Positions 1 to 6,778 of a stretch of DNA of 32,004 nucleotides are shown piece after piece. How positions within the stretch are numbered: position 1 is the first letter of the stretch; the number at the start of each line of letters is the position of its first letter. The position numbers were made by a program, and so were the translations under genes. The notes under the pieces are model-generated. The model was not told the origin of the DNA and searched no databases. It saw nothing but the letters and a program-made list of their open reading frames with translations. Origin of the DNA: Rikenellaceae bacterium (GTDB taxonomy: Bacteria > Bacteroidota > Bacteroidia > Bacteroidales > Rikenellaceae); the NCBI GenBank assembly GCA_020859685.1, contig JAJBVT010000029.1:1-32004 (forward strand), given 5' to 3'.

Positions 1-20
1 GTATAGCAAAAATCAATTAC

Positions 21-57
21 TTTTGGTAATACCAAAAACATCAAAATTAGTAATACC
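21..57. promoter_or_regulatory. Palindromic putative operator upstream of fic
   Basis: Positions 21-37 form a perfect inverted repeat, TTTTGGTA-A-TACCAAAA (8-bp arms, 1-bp centre). The half-site GTAATACC recurs at 50-57, directly against the ATG. A palindrome plus a repeated half-site immediately before a start codon is typical of a repressor or autoregulator site. There is no visible Shine-Dalgarno. The role is inferred, and the cognate regulator could be the winged-helix-like tail of the Fic protein itself or an unseen gene to the left. Confidence 0.4.
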
Positions 58-1014
58 ATGAAGCCGCAATATACCATAACTTCGGATATCCTCACACGAT
101 TGTCTGAAATATCACGCAAGTTCGGATTGATAGAGGGTGCCGAATTAGTCAAGCCCCCTATATCCCTGCGCCGGGACAATCGTATAAAGACGATTTCCTC
201 GACGTTGCAGATAGAGGAAAATACCATGACGCTTGAGCAGATTACAGACCTACTCGATGGGAAAAGGATATTGGCGCCTCAAAAAGATATTACGGAAGTA
301 AAAAATGCGGTGGAGGTTTATGACCGATTCGGACTTTATGATCCTCTCAGCCTTAAGTCTCTTTGCGACGCACACCGGCTATTAATGAAAGACCTTATTC
401 CGGATGCCGGCAAGTTAAGGGCTGGAAATGTAGGCATCGCGAAAGGAGATGACATCGCTTTTATCGCTCCGCCGGCAGCGTTGGTTAGACCACACCTTAA
501 TAATCTGTTATCATATCTGAAAAAGGATAAAGATCCCATGATTATCAAGTCGTGTGTGTTTCATTACGAGTTTGAATATATTCATCCATTCTCAGACGGT
601 AACGGCAGGATGGGGCGTTTATGGCAGTCACTTCTTTTAAGTCGATATAATCCTGTTTTTGAATATCTGCCCATTGAGTTACTTATCAAACAGCGACAGG
701 ATCAATATTATAAGGTATTTGATATCTCACATGCTGCCAATCAAAGCACAGTTTTTATCGAATTTATGCTTTCTGTCATTGATGCTTCTTTAGATGATAT
801 TATCCGCAGGGTAAATATGCCGGTGGGTTCTGCCGAGCGTATAAACATTTTTATGGATAGCTTGACCGCTGAGGATTTCTCCCGCCAGGACTATCTCAAT
901 TTTTGGCCTTCGCTTTCTCCTACAAGTGCCAGCCGGGATATGAAATATGGTGTTGACCACGATATTCTATTACGTTCGGGAGAAAAGAATAAGGCACGGT
1001 ATAGAAGAAAATAA
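58..1014 (+). CDS. Fic-domain protein (probable AMP transferase) with C-terminal winged-helix-like tail
   Basis: Fic proteins transfer AMP (or a related group) to hydroxyl side chains of target proteins. The complete active-site motif HPFSDGNGRMGR lies at residues 176-187, with catalytic His176 and the anion-binding GNGR loop. An N-terminal inhibitory-helix motif, TLQIEEN at 49-55, resembles class II self-inhibiting Fic proteins; Glu53 is the expected blocking glutamate, though the following residue is Glu rather than Gly/Asn. The last ~50 residues (after about 270) look like a small winged-helix domain, as in many Bacteroidetes Fic proteins. The 318-residue length is normal. The ATG at 58 is chosen because the N-terminus aligns with the usual family opening. 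The gene is AT-richer than the core and lies beside a dead integrase, which suggests horizontal acquisition. Its target is unknown. Confidence 0.9.
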   Translation: MKPQYTITSDILTRLSEISRKFGLIEGAELVKPPISLRRDNRIKTISSTLQIEENTMTLEQITDLLDGKRILAPQKDITEVKNAVEVYDRFGLYDPLSLKSLCDAHRLLMKDLIPDAGKLRAGNVGIAKGDDIAFIAPPAALVRPHLNNLLSYLKKDKDPMIIKSCVFHYEFEYIHPFSDGNGRMGRLWQSLLLSRYNPVFEYLPIELLIKQRQDQYYKVFDISHAANQSTVFIEFMLSVIDASLDDIIRRVNMPVGSAERINIFMDSLTAEDFSRQDYLNFWPSLSPTSASRDMKYGVDHDILLRSGEKNKARYRRK

Positions 1015-1041
1015 TAACTGGTGACAGACTATCACCAGTTA
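1015..1041. terminator. Hairpin between fic and the integrase remnant
   Basis: A 10-bp perfect stem (TAACTGGTGA / TCACCAGTTA, 1015-1024 with 1032-1041) with a 7-nt loop sits right after the fic stop codon and between two convergent genes. On the minus strand it is followed by TTATTTTC, and on the plus strand by few U residues. It is probably a shared terminator, working better for the minus-strand integrase transcript. Confidence 0.5.
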
Positions 1042-1083
1042 AAATGCCAACCACTTCTAACCGTTACAATTTGTCATGGTTTG

Positions 1084-2010
1084 CTACATCGCATTACCGA
1101 AAACCTTATCGACCATTTTCATATCATTCTTCAGTGTCAGAATGAGGACTTTTGCATAGCGCTCGGTCATTTTAACGCTCTTATGTCCGTTATCCTGAAG
1201 TGTCTTAACGTCGATATATGCCAGACCCGTAAACGCACAGAAAACAAAAATATCCCGCACCTGTTCAATACTGCTTCCAATCGGCAACTCAAGTTCCATG
1301 ATACAGTTCAGTTCTTCGCGGGTAAGGAATTCGATATTTGTTGGCAGTTCCTTGAAAGAAAAATTGAAGTAAGGATCTTTGGTTATCCAGCCGTTCGTCA
1401 TCGCTATCCGAATAACCTTTTTGAGATTCTTGTGGTGTTTTATCGCGGTGTTGTGATGGCATCCGCAGTCCGTTTTGAGGAATACATCGAATTTGCGGAT
1501 AAAATCGGGAGTGATCCTCGTCAGACTTATATCCGATTGTCCTGTGGATTTTATAAAAGTCTTGAGATGCTGTAATGAAATATCGAATTTCTGAGCCGTA
1601 ACCTTGGCGAATGATTTCCCGACAAGGGAATGGACTTCTACATTATGTTACGAATACAGGCAGATAAGGGTTTTGTTTTTGAGTTCATCCCCCTTGCCCA
1701 TATAAATGTCGGCGATCTCCCGTGCGGTAATATGTTCGCCGTCCATCTCCAGCTGGCGGTGGATCATGTAAATCTTTGCCCGGACAGTTTCGATGTACTT
1801 ATTGAGTTCTGCAGAAGCGAAGTTGTTGCCGATGTATCACTCCTTATTCTGATCCCACTTTACTGGGTCTATAGACCGTTTGATGTTAACCTCGGCCCTT
1901 TGGCCGTTGACGGTAATCCGTAGGGCGATAGGGACTTCGCCGTTTTCCATAATACGGCTTTTCCGAAGAAAGAAAAGCACTGTAAAAGTGTTCACTGATT
2001 GAGTTGTCAT
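1084..2010 (-). pseudogene. Tyrosine recombinase (phage-integrase family) pseudogene
   Basis: Reading the minus strand from the ATG at 2010 gives one continuous frame to a TAG at 1084-1086, interrupted by TGA at 1837-1839 and TAA at 1648-1650. The translated pieces match a Bacteroidetes integrase in order: an Arm/N-terminal DNA-binding region with SIDPVKWDQNK, a SAM-like core-binding domain (about 1400-1650), then the start of the catalytic domain (FCAFTGLAYIDVKTL). This jumps directly to the C-terminal GHKSVKMTERYAKV segment. The part carrying the catalytic Arg, Lys and His-x-x-Arg is missing, an in-frame deletion of roughly 100 residues; only the last His and the nucleophile Tyr remain. The gene cannot make an active recombinase. 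Its position next to tRNA-Asp fits an island that integrated at the tRNA and then decayed. Confidence 0.88.
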
Positions 2011-2206
2011 AACAACTAAATTTTTTGCTTTAAAATTATTAGTTTTGACTCAATCGTTCTGTATGCAAAAATATGTGTTTCATTGGTGCATTGCGAACAA
2101 AAAGGTGAACGAATCGGGAACAATAAAAACCGAGAAATAAATGTTCCCGATTTGGCTCCGGTTAAACCGCTTCAAACCGCATTTTCATGCACATGCACCA
2201 AAATAA
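2011..2206. promoter_or_regulatory. Upstream region of the integrase remnant, with inverted repeat and -7 box
   Basis: No gene is seen here. TATTTTTG on the minus strand (2073-2066) matches the Bacteroidetes -7 box and would serve the integrase. An 11-bp perfect inverted repeat (AATCGGGAACA at 2112-2122 with its complement at 2142-2152, 19-nt spacer) lies upstream. AAACCGC is directly repeated at 2164-2170 and 2174-2180. In integrating elements such repeats are often recombinase or excisionase sites, but this is inference only. Confidence 0.35.
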
Positions 2207-2240
2207 AAAACCTTGAAAATCATTTGATTTTCAAGGTTTT
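2201..2240 (-). terminator. Intrinsic terminator of tRNA-Asp
   Basis: A perfect 16-bp inverted repeat (2207-2222 with 2225-2240, 2-nt centre) starts 21 bp downstream of the tRNA 3' end. On the minus strand it is followed by a run of T residues (TTTTTTATTT). This is a standard strong Rho-independent terminator for the tRNA transcript. Confidence 0.85.
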
Positions 2241-2261
2241 GCCGTGATTTGCATCACTTGT

Positions 2262-2338
2262 TGGCGGTATGGACGGGACTCGAACCCGCGACCCCCTGCG
2301 TGACAGGCAGGTATTCTAACCAGCTGAACTACCACACC
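2262..2338 (-). tRNA. tRNA-Asp (anticodon GTC)
   Basis: On the minus strand the 77-nt sequence folds as a tRNA. The acceptor stem GGTGTGG pairs with CCATACC (one G-U). There is a D-arm with AGCTGGTTAGA, an anticodon stem CCTGC/GCAGG with loop CTGTCAC (GTC at the anticodon position), and a T-arm GCGGGTTCGAGTCCCGT. The discriminator G and an encoded CCA (2264-2262) follow. It carries its own terminator 21 bp downstream. The gene appears intact although an integrase remnant lies on its 3' side, as expected when an element integrates and restores the tRNA end. Confidence 0.97.
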
Positions 2339-2468
2339 GTTTCTATAAGGAACCTCAGTTCCCCGCTTTACAACCGAACCCTTTCCCGACCGGAAACCGG
2401 CCGCCATCGGACTCATTTGCGAGGTAAAGTTAAGCAATCTTTATTAATTTGCAAAAATTATTCCGCTG

Positions 2469-3062
2469 TTAGCGTGTTTTTTCCTCTCCGGTATCCTCTC
2501 CGTCGGTATCCTCCGAGGCCCCGGATGCCCGGAAAATATCGAAATGGACACTGCCGTACGACCTCGACTGAAGGTGCGCGGGATGACCGGAAAAATCGAT
2601 ATTGCCCGAATGTTCGAAAACAAGCATCCCGCCGTCATTAAGCAGGCCGTTGGCAAACACCAGCTCCACCACCCTCTCCCCGCCCGGCATATCGTACGGT
2701 GCGTCGGAAAATATAACGTCGAAACGGCGGCCCGCATTTTTCAGATATAAAAGTGCGTTGGCCTTCACCGGATATATATTCTCGAATCCCAGCTCGGACG
2801 CAGTCTTGCGGATGAAATTATGGTGCACTGCATTGAGTTCCACCGGAATAACCGATGCCGCTCCGCGGGAAGCGAACTCGTAACTTATAGATCCTGTTCC
2901 GGCGAACAGGTCGAGCACATCCAGTCCGTCGAAATCGATAAGGTTTCCGAGCACATTAAAAAGGTTCTCCTTGGCAAAATCCGTGGTGGGCCTTGCCCGC
3001 AGGTTTCGCGGGGGCGTAATTGTCCGGCCCCGGTGTATTCCGCTGATTATACGCATACGCAA
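2469..3062 (-). CDS. rsmD: 16S rRNA guanine-N2 methyltransferase RsmD
   Basis: RsmD methylates the exocyclic amine of G966 in 16S rRNA using SAM. The 197-residue protein opens with MRIISGIHRGR, the family's N-terminal signature, followed by the SAM-binding motif DLFAGTGSISYE (about 56-67). The catalytic motif, normally D/N-P-P-Y/F, reads SDAPYD here, so the first Pro is replaced by Ala. The acidic tail (after about 180) is non-conserved. The start could equally be the second Met, 6 nt downstream, which matches the family better. It overlaps the end of the upstream DUF3822-like gene by 10-16 nt, so the two are probably translationally coupled. This DUF3822-rsmD order is common in Bacteroidetes. 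Confidence 0.92.
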   Translation of the reverse strand: MRMRIISGIHRGRTITPPRNLRARPTTDFAKENLFNVLGNLIDFDGLDVLDLFAGTGSISYEFASRGAASVIPVELNAVHHNFIRKTASELGFENIYPVKANALLYLKNAGRRFDVIFSDAPYDMPGGERVVELVFANGLLNDGGMLVFEHSGNIDFSGHPAHLQSRSYGSVHFDIFRASGASEDTDGEDTGEEKTR

Positions 3063-3904
3063 CCTTCGAACCGCCGGGATACCAGCGCGGCGAGCTCCCC
3101 GCCTTTATGGCCCGCCACCGTGAGGGTCCACTCCGTAAATCCGAGCCGGGCTACCAGCCAGCCGAGACAAAAGGCAAGGTCGGCCGCCGACGATACGGGG
3201 TGTACGTCGGCGTACAGCATCCTCCCGCTTTCGACCGCGGTTATATAACAATGCAAGGGTGTGGCGTAAACCTTCACCTGCCGCGAAGCGGCCGGGTTAC
3301 GGGTCCCGACAGTATCATCGGCATCGACCCCGTCATTCCCGGAGAAATCCACAACCGGTTCCCCGATAGTTTCGCCTGATGCACCCGAATCCCAGGCAAC
3401 CCCCGCCCTTCCAGCCGGACGGGCACACAGGTTATATTGCAGCGGCGATACTACGGCAAAATCACCTGTCACATCACCGAGACTTGCAGTGTGTCGTTTT
3501 CCGGCCACCATCACGGCCACCGTCCCGTGCAGCGGCCTCGAGCAGACAATGTAGTCATTCTCGCCCTGGTCGATGCCATGCAGACGCATGTAACCTGCCG
3601 CTTCGGATTCGTCGAACACCGCGGACGGCACCAGTACGGTAGAAAGTGTGTCAATGTAAACTATCTTCACGGAGGGCATACCGATACCGCGGGCCTGTAA
3701 TATCCCACGGAACCCGGAGACGGCTTCCCGTACGGCCTCCCCGACGCAGTGTGGGTCAGCAGGTATCGGGTAATCGGCCGAGACCATCTCACTTCTGCCC
3801 GGTCGTATCGTCATACCGTCGGTTCCGAACCCTTCGGCATGGTCGCCCGTCCAAAAAGAAAGTCCATCCGCCGAAAGCCGGATGGACAATATTTCCTGAG
3901 TCAT
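3047..3904 (-). CDS. DUF3822-family protein
   Basis: The 285-residue soluble protein has an N-terminus (LSIRLSADGLSFW) and a central block with TLSTVLVPSAVFDE that fit the Bacteroidetes DUF3822 family, usually encoded just before rsmD. No signal peptide or membrane segment is visible. Between about residues 165 and 210 there is a low-complexity Gly/Asp/Ala-rich insert that is probably a flexible loop. The C-terminal segment (ITAVESGRMLYADVHPV onward) resembles part of an actin-like fold, but no ATP motif is clear. It starts 5 nt after the upstream hypothetical gene and overlaps rsmD, so it is in an operon. Biochemical function is unknown; context suggests a link to ribosome or RNA maturation. 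Confidence 0.75.
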   Translation of the reverse strand: MTQEILSIRLSADGLSFWTGDHAEGFGTDGMTIRPGRSEMVSADYPIPADPHCVGEAVREAVSGFRGILQARGIGMPSVKIVYIDTLSTVLVPSAVFDESEAAGYMRLHGIDQGENDYIVCSRPLHGTVAVMVAGKRHTASLGDVTGDFAVVSPLQYNLCARPAGRAGVAWDSGASGETIGEPVVDFSGNDGVDADDTVGTRNPAASRQVKVYATPLHCYITAVESGRMLYADVHPVSSAADLAFCLGWLVARLGFTEWTLTVAGHKGGELAALVSRRFEGCVCV

Positions 3905-3909
3905 AGCCG

Positions 3910-4524
3910 CTATTCCCAGTTACCGGCGTCGTTGGTCGCCTGTTCCATCGAACCTACCTTGATACCCGGGTACTTGTCGAGCGTCTTGGCGTCGTCGATA
4001 AGGTTTATAACCTCCTGCTTATTCAGGTTGCCCAAAAATATTTTGTACGGTGCCTTGGCTTCGAATACGGGCACAATCACCTTCGAGTCCGTCTCGAAAT
4101 CCCCGGCGTCCATAATAAATTCGGCTCCATCGCCGAAAGGAATGTACCTCAAATCCTGAACATCGGCACGGGAGAGCCCCCTTGTGTTAAATATGGTATC
4201 CATTACTGCGATATCGAATTTCTCCGTCCTAACGAGGCCCCTTGCAACCGCAACCGAGTCGTCTTTAGAACCGATAGTCCTTTCGAACGACAGCGTGTCG
4301 GTAAGGATGAAATTTATCAGTGAGTCGAAACTCGGGGTGTACTTCTGGTATTTTTGCTTGTAAGCCTGCTGGGCGGTACGGATATCCTTAATGCGCTCGA
4401 TAACAGCAGCTTCCCGGACAGCCACCTCTTTTTGGAAACTGATGGGCGTGTGGAACTGGTTGTACAACACGTAGATCAGGCCTATGATAGCCAATCCCAG
4501 AACGATTTGAAGTACTTTTTTCAT
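3910..4524 (-). CDS. Conserved membrane-anchored hypothetical protein
   Basis: I recognise this only as a conserved Bacteroidetes hypothetical. Residues 4-22 form one hydrophobic segment (VLQIVLGLAIIGLIYVLY), followed by an amphipathic helix with RIKDIRTAQQAYKQKYQKYT (about 45-64). A short anchor leading into a long helix then a globular domain recalls pseudopilin-like proteins, but there is no prepilin peptidase motif before the anchor, so I do not claim that. The remaining ~140 residues look extracytoplasmic and mixed alpha/beta, without cysteines. It is the first gene of a minus-strand unit, 5 nt from the DUF3822-like gene and then rsmD. Confidence 0.7.
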   Translation of the reverse strand: MKKVLQIVLGLAIIGLIYVLYNQFHTPISFQKEVAVREAAVIERIKDIRTAQQAYKQKYQKYTPSFDSLINFILTDTLSFERTIGSKDDSVAVARGLVRTEKFDIAVMDTIFNTRGLSRADVQDLRYIPFGDGAEFIMDAGDFETDSKVIVPVFEAKAPYKIFLGNLNKQEVINLIDDAKTLDKYPGIKVGSMEQATNDAGNWE

Positions 4525-4689
4525 TGGTATTTTTAAATTAAGTTTGTACGGTGAAAACGGAAGCCATGGAGTTACCCCCTGACGAATTTACGGCGGTGCT
4601 TTATAATACCACCCCCATTCCAATCAGCGCCAGCCAACGTCACGGCCCCTCTTTTGCATCTGTAACCCTCCCTTTTGACAACGTAGGAA

Positions 4690-6117
4690 ATGCTGGGTCA
4701 ACATATTGCGTCTCAAATTTACAGTAATTTTGCATTTACGCCAACTATTGGCCAAAAAAAAATTATCGCGCAGCTCTCCGGCTGGCTTTGCGGCGAAGAC
4801 TTACGGTCTATATTCATCCTCAACGGATATGCCGGAACCGGCAAGACGACCCTTATCGCCGCACTCGTGAAAACCCTGCGCCAGATGCGCATAAAACCGG
4901 TCCTGCTGGCGCCCACGGGAAGGGCGGCCAAAGTAATGGCACGCTACACGGGCGAAAAATCCTACACCATCCATAAAAAGATTTACCGCCAGAGGAAGCT
5001 CACCGAGCCGGACTCCGGTTTCTCGCTCGACTTCAACCGCGAAAGTGATGCCGTTTTTATAATCGACGAGGGTTCGATGCTGACCGACCGCGGCAACGAC
5101 CATTCGTTCGGTTCGGGGAGCGTGCTGGAGGACCTTGTAAAATACGTTCGTTCCGGCCGACGATGCCGGTTGATGATAGTGGGCGACAATGCCCAGTTAC
5201 CCCCGGTGGGCCACGATACCAGCCCGGCGCTCGATCCGCAGGATATGGCCGCATTCGGTCCGGTCGAATACGCCTCTCTGGACGAAGTGGTGCGCCAGCA
5301 GGCCGAATCGGGAATACTGTTCAATGCTACACTCGTGCGGTGTATGATCGACGCGGGCATCTACGAACCGCCCTTGTTCGATACTTCGTTCCCGGATGTG
5401 GCGGCGCTCGAAGGCGGCGAGTTCCTCGAGGCGGTCGAGGACTGTTATTCCCGTTACGGACGGGACGAGACGATAATCATAACGCGCTCCAACAAACGGG
5501 CAGGTCGGTTCAACGAGGGGGTACGGCGCAACGTGCTATACTGCGACGAGGAGCTGGAGACGGGCGATATGCTGATGGTCGTAAAGAACAACTACTTCTA
5601 CAACCCGAAGGAGGAGGATTCCCGGATGGAGTTTATAGCAAACGGTGATATTGCCCGGCTGGCTCGCCTGCGCAGGGTACAGGAACTTTACGGGTTCCGC
5701 TTCGCCGAGGCGGTGCTCGAATTTCCGGATTACGAGGATGCCGATATCGAGTGCCGGTTGCTGCTGGATACCCTTTTCACCGATAGCCCCAACCTTAGCC
5801 GCGACGACTCTTACCGCCTGTTCCACACCGTCGCCGAGGATTATACAGACTTGGGCAGTAAACGGAAAATCTACAAGGCGGTGGTCGAAAACGCATATTT
5901 CAACGCCCTCCAGGTAAAATTCGCCTATGCCGTAACTTGCCACAAGGCTCAGGGGGGACAATGGAAAGCGGTATTTGTAGACCGCATGCTTTTCGGCGAG
6001 GAGAAGATGAACCGCGATTTGATGCGGTGGCTCTACACGGCTGTGACCCGAGCCACCGAGAGGCTGTTTTTCGTAAATTTCGACGAGCGGTTCTTCGATA
6101 CCCCGGCTGCCCGGTGA
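4690..6117 (+). CDS. RecD/Dda-like superfamily 1B DNA helicase
   Basis: The 475-residue protein has the SF1 helicase motifs in order: Walker A GYAGTGKTT (46-54), motif Ia LLAPTGRAAKVM, Walker B IIDEGSM (124-130), motif III GDNAQLPPVG (165-174), motif V AVTCHKAQGGQW near residue 420, and motif VI YTAVTRATERL near 455. This layout is that of the 5'-3' helicases related to RecD2, TraI and T4 Dda. At this size it lacks the long N-terminal extension of RecD2, so it is closer to stand-alone Dda-like enzymes. It probably unwinds DNA in repair or recombination; specific partners cannot be read from the sequence. The ATG at 4690 keeps the conserved FTPTIGQKKII segment at the N-terminus. Confidence 0.88.
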   Translation: MLGQHIASQIYSNFAFTPTIGQKKIIAQLSGWLCGEDLRSIFILNGYAGTGKTTLIAALVKTLRQMRIKPVLLAPTGRAAKVMARYTGEKSYTIHKKIYRQRKLTEPDSGFSLDFNRESDAVFIIDEGSMLTDRGNDHSFGSGSVLEDLVKYVRSGRRCRLMIVGDNAQLPPVGHDTSPALDPQDMAAFGPVEYASLDEVVRQQAESGILFNATLVRCMIDAGIYEPPLFDTSFPDVAALEGGEFLEAVEDCYSRYGRDETIIITRSNKRAGRFNEGVRRNVLYCDEELETGDMLMVVKNNYFYNPKEEDSRMEFIANGDIARLARLRRVQELYGFRFAEAVLEFPDYEDADIECRLLLDTLFTDSPNLSRDDSYRLFHTVAEDYTDLGSKRKIYKAVVENAYFNALQVKFAYAVTCHKAQGGQWKAVFVDRMLFGEEKMNRDLMRWLYTAVTRATERLFFVNFDERFFDTPAAR

Positions 6118-6204
6118 CGGCCGCGGAAGAGCGACTCTCCTGCAATACGTTAAAATATTTAACTTTAGAACATTCCGAAGTATCGAAAAACCGGCATTTA
6201 TTAT

Positions 6205-6212
6205 TACATTTG
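6205..6212 (+). promoter_or_regulatory. -7 box match TACATTTG ahead of structured region
   Basis: This matches the Bacteroidetes consensus TAnnTTTG, about 20 bp before the first large inverted-repeat cluster and after the helicase gene. No clear -33 TTTG is found at the normal distance, so it is a candidate only. Confidence 0.3.
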
Positions 6213-6681
6213 CCCGGTTGCCGTTCCCTTTGGTGCGGCGGCCGACGCCTGTAAAGAGCCGAAACACGGGAGCGATCCCGGCCGCACTACCAAATTCGAA
6301 GCAGGAAGGACAGGTAATTTTCTCTCGGGTACCCGTATAACCTTTACGGCTCGGTGCCCGGCCTGTCCTGCCCGAACGGTAGTGTAAAAAATATTCCGGC
6401 AAGTGCGGGGCGGGGAAATGACTCCCGTTTTGACAAAAATTTTATTCCCGGCAGGCCGACCTCGGGTTTTACCATGAGGGCTTCGGATTTCCGGATATGC
6501 CTACGGAGCGAGGGCAGAAAGCAGGTTCCGGGAGTAAGTTCACAACGTTTACAAACCCTGTCGGCCGGGTAACAATAAAAAAATTGTAAAATCGTTTATA
6601 CATCTTGACATACGACCGGATAATTTCCGGTTATACACCGGAACGACAGGGTTTTAAATTGCCGTTAACCGGGTTTCCAAA

Positions 6682-6775
6682 AGCGGCCGCAGTCAAAGGG
6701 CAGGAAGAAAATTGGGTTAATTTCGTACGCATTTCATGATTAAATGGGGTCCTGCCCGCGGCCGCTTCCTTTTTT
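6682..6775 (+). terminator. Bulged hairpin with T-run, possible terminator
   Basis: AGCGGCCGC (6682-6690) pairs with 6758-6766, and GGGCAGGA (6698-6705) with 6750-6757. This leaves a 7-nt one-sided bulge (AGTCAAA) and a 44-nt apical part that contains a further TTAAT/ATTAA pair. The 3' side runs into TTCCTTTTTT. It may terminate plus-strand transcripts from the helicase or the structured region, but the large loop is unusual for a simple terminator. Confidence 0.4.
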
Positions 6776-6778
6776 AAC

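Larger units (their letters stand above)
6118..6778. other. Gene-free, inverted-repeat-rich region between convergent helicase and comF
   Basis: No open frame here looks like a protein, yet the stretch holds three separate sets of nested inverted repeats: 6233-6384, 6553-6654 and 6682-6766. TACATTTG at 6205-6212 matches the Bacteroidetes -7 promoter box on the plus strand and precedes the first set. The last set ends in CTTCCTTTTTT, as a plus-strand terminator would. The region may encode one or more structured RNAs, or may be only 3'-UTR and terminator sequence. It does not show tmRNA, RNase P or SRP RNA signatures that I could recognise. Confidence 0.5.

Noticed and set aside
1021-1923. Plus-strand open frames across the integrase remnant
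   Set aside because: They are antisense to a recognisable, though broken, integrase on the minus strand.
4725-4732. TAATTTTG, an exact -7 box, 35 bp inside the helicase gene
   Set aside because: It would imply a later start codon, but no ATG, GTG or TTG in frame lies between it and the Walker A motif, and the conserved FTPTIGQ segment would be lost. Probably a chance match.
6305-6365. Possible TPP or cobalamin riboswitch because of ACCCGTATAACCT and GGTGCCCGG
   Set aside because: The rest of the required conserved cores (CTGAGA and the GATCTGGATAATGCCAGCG-like part for TPP; the B12 box) is missing and no suitable gene follows.
5536-6402. 288-codon open frame antisense to the helicase
   Set aside because: GC-rich antisense shadow of the helicase coding frame; no family motif.
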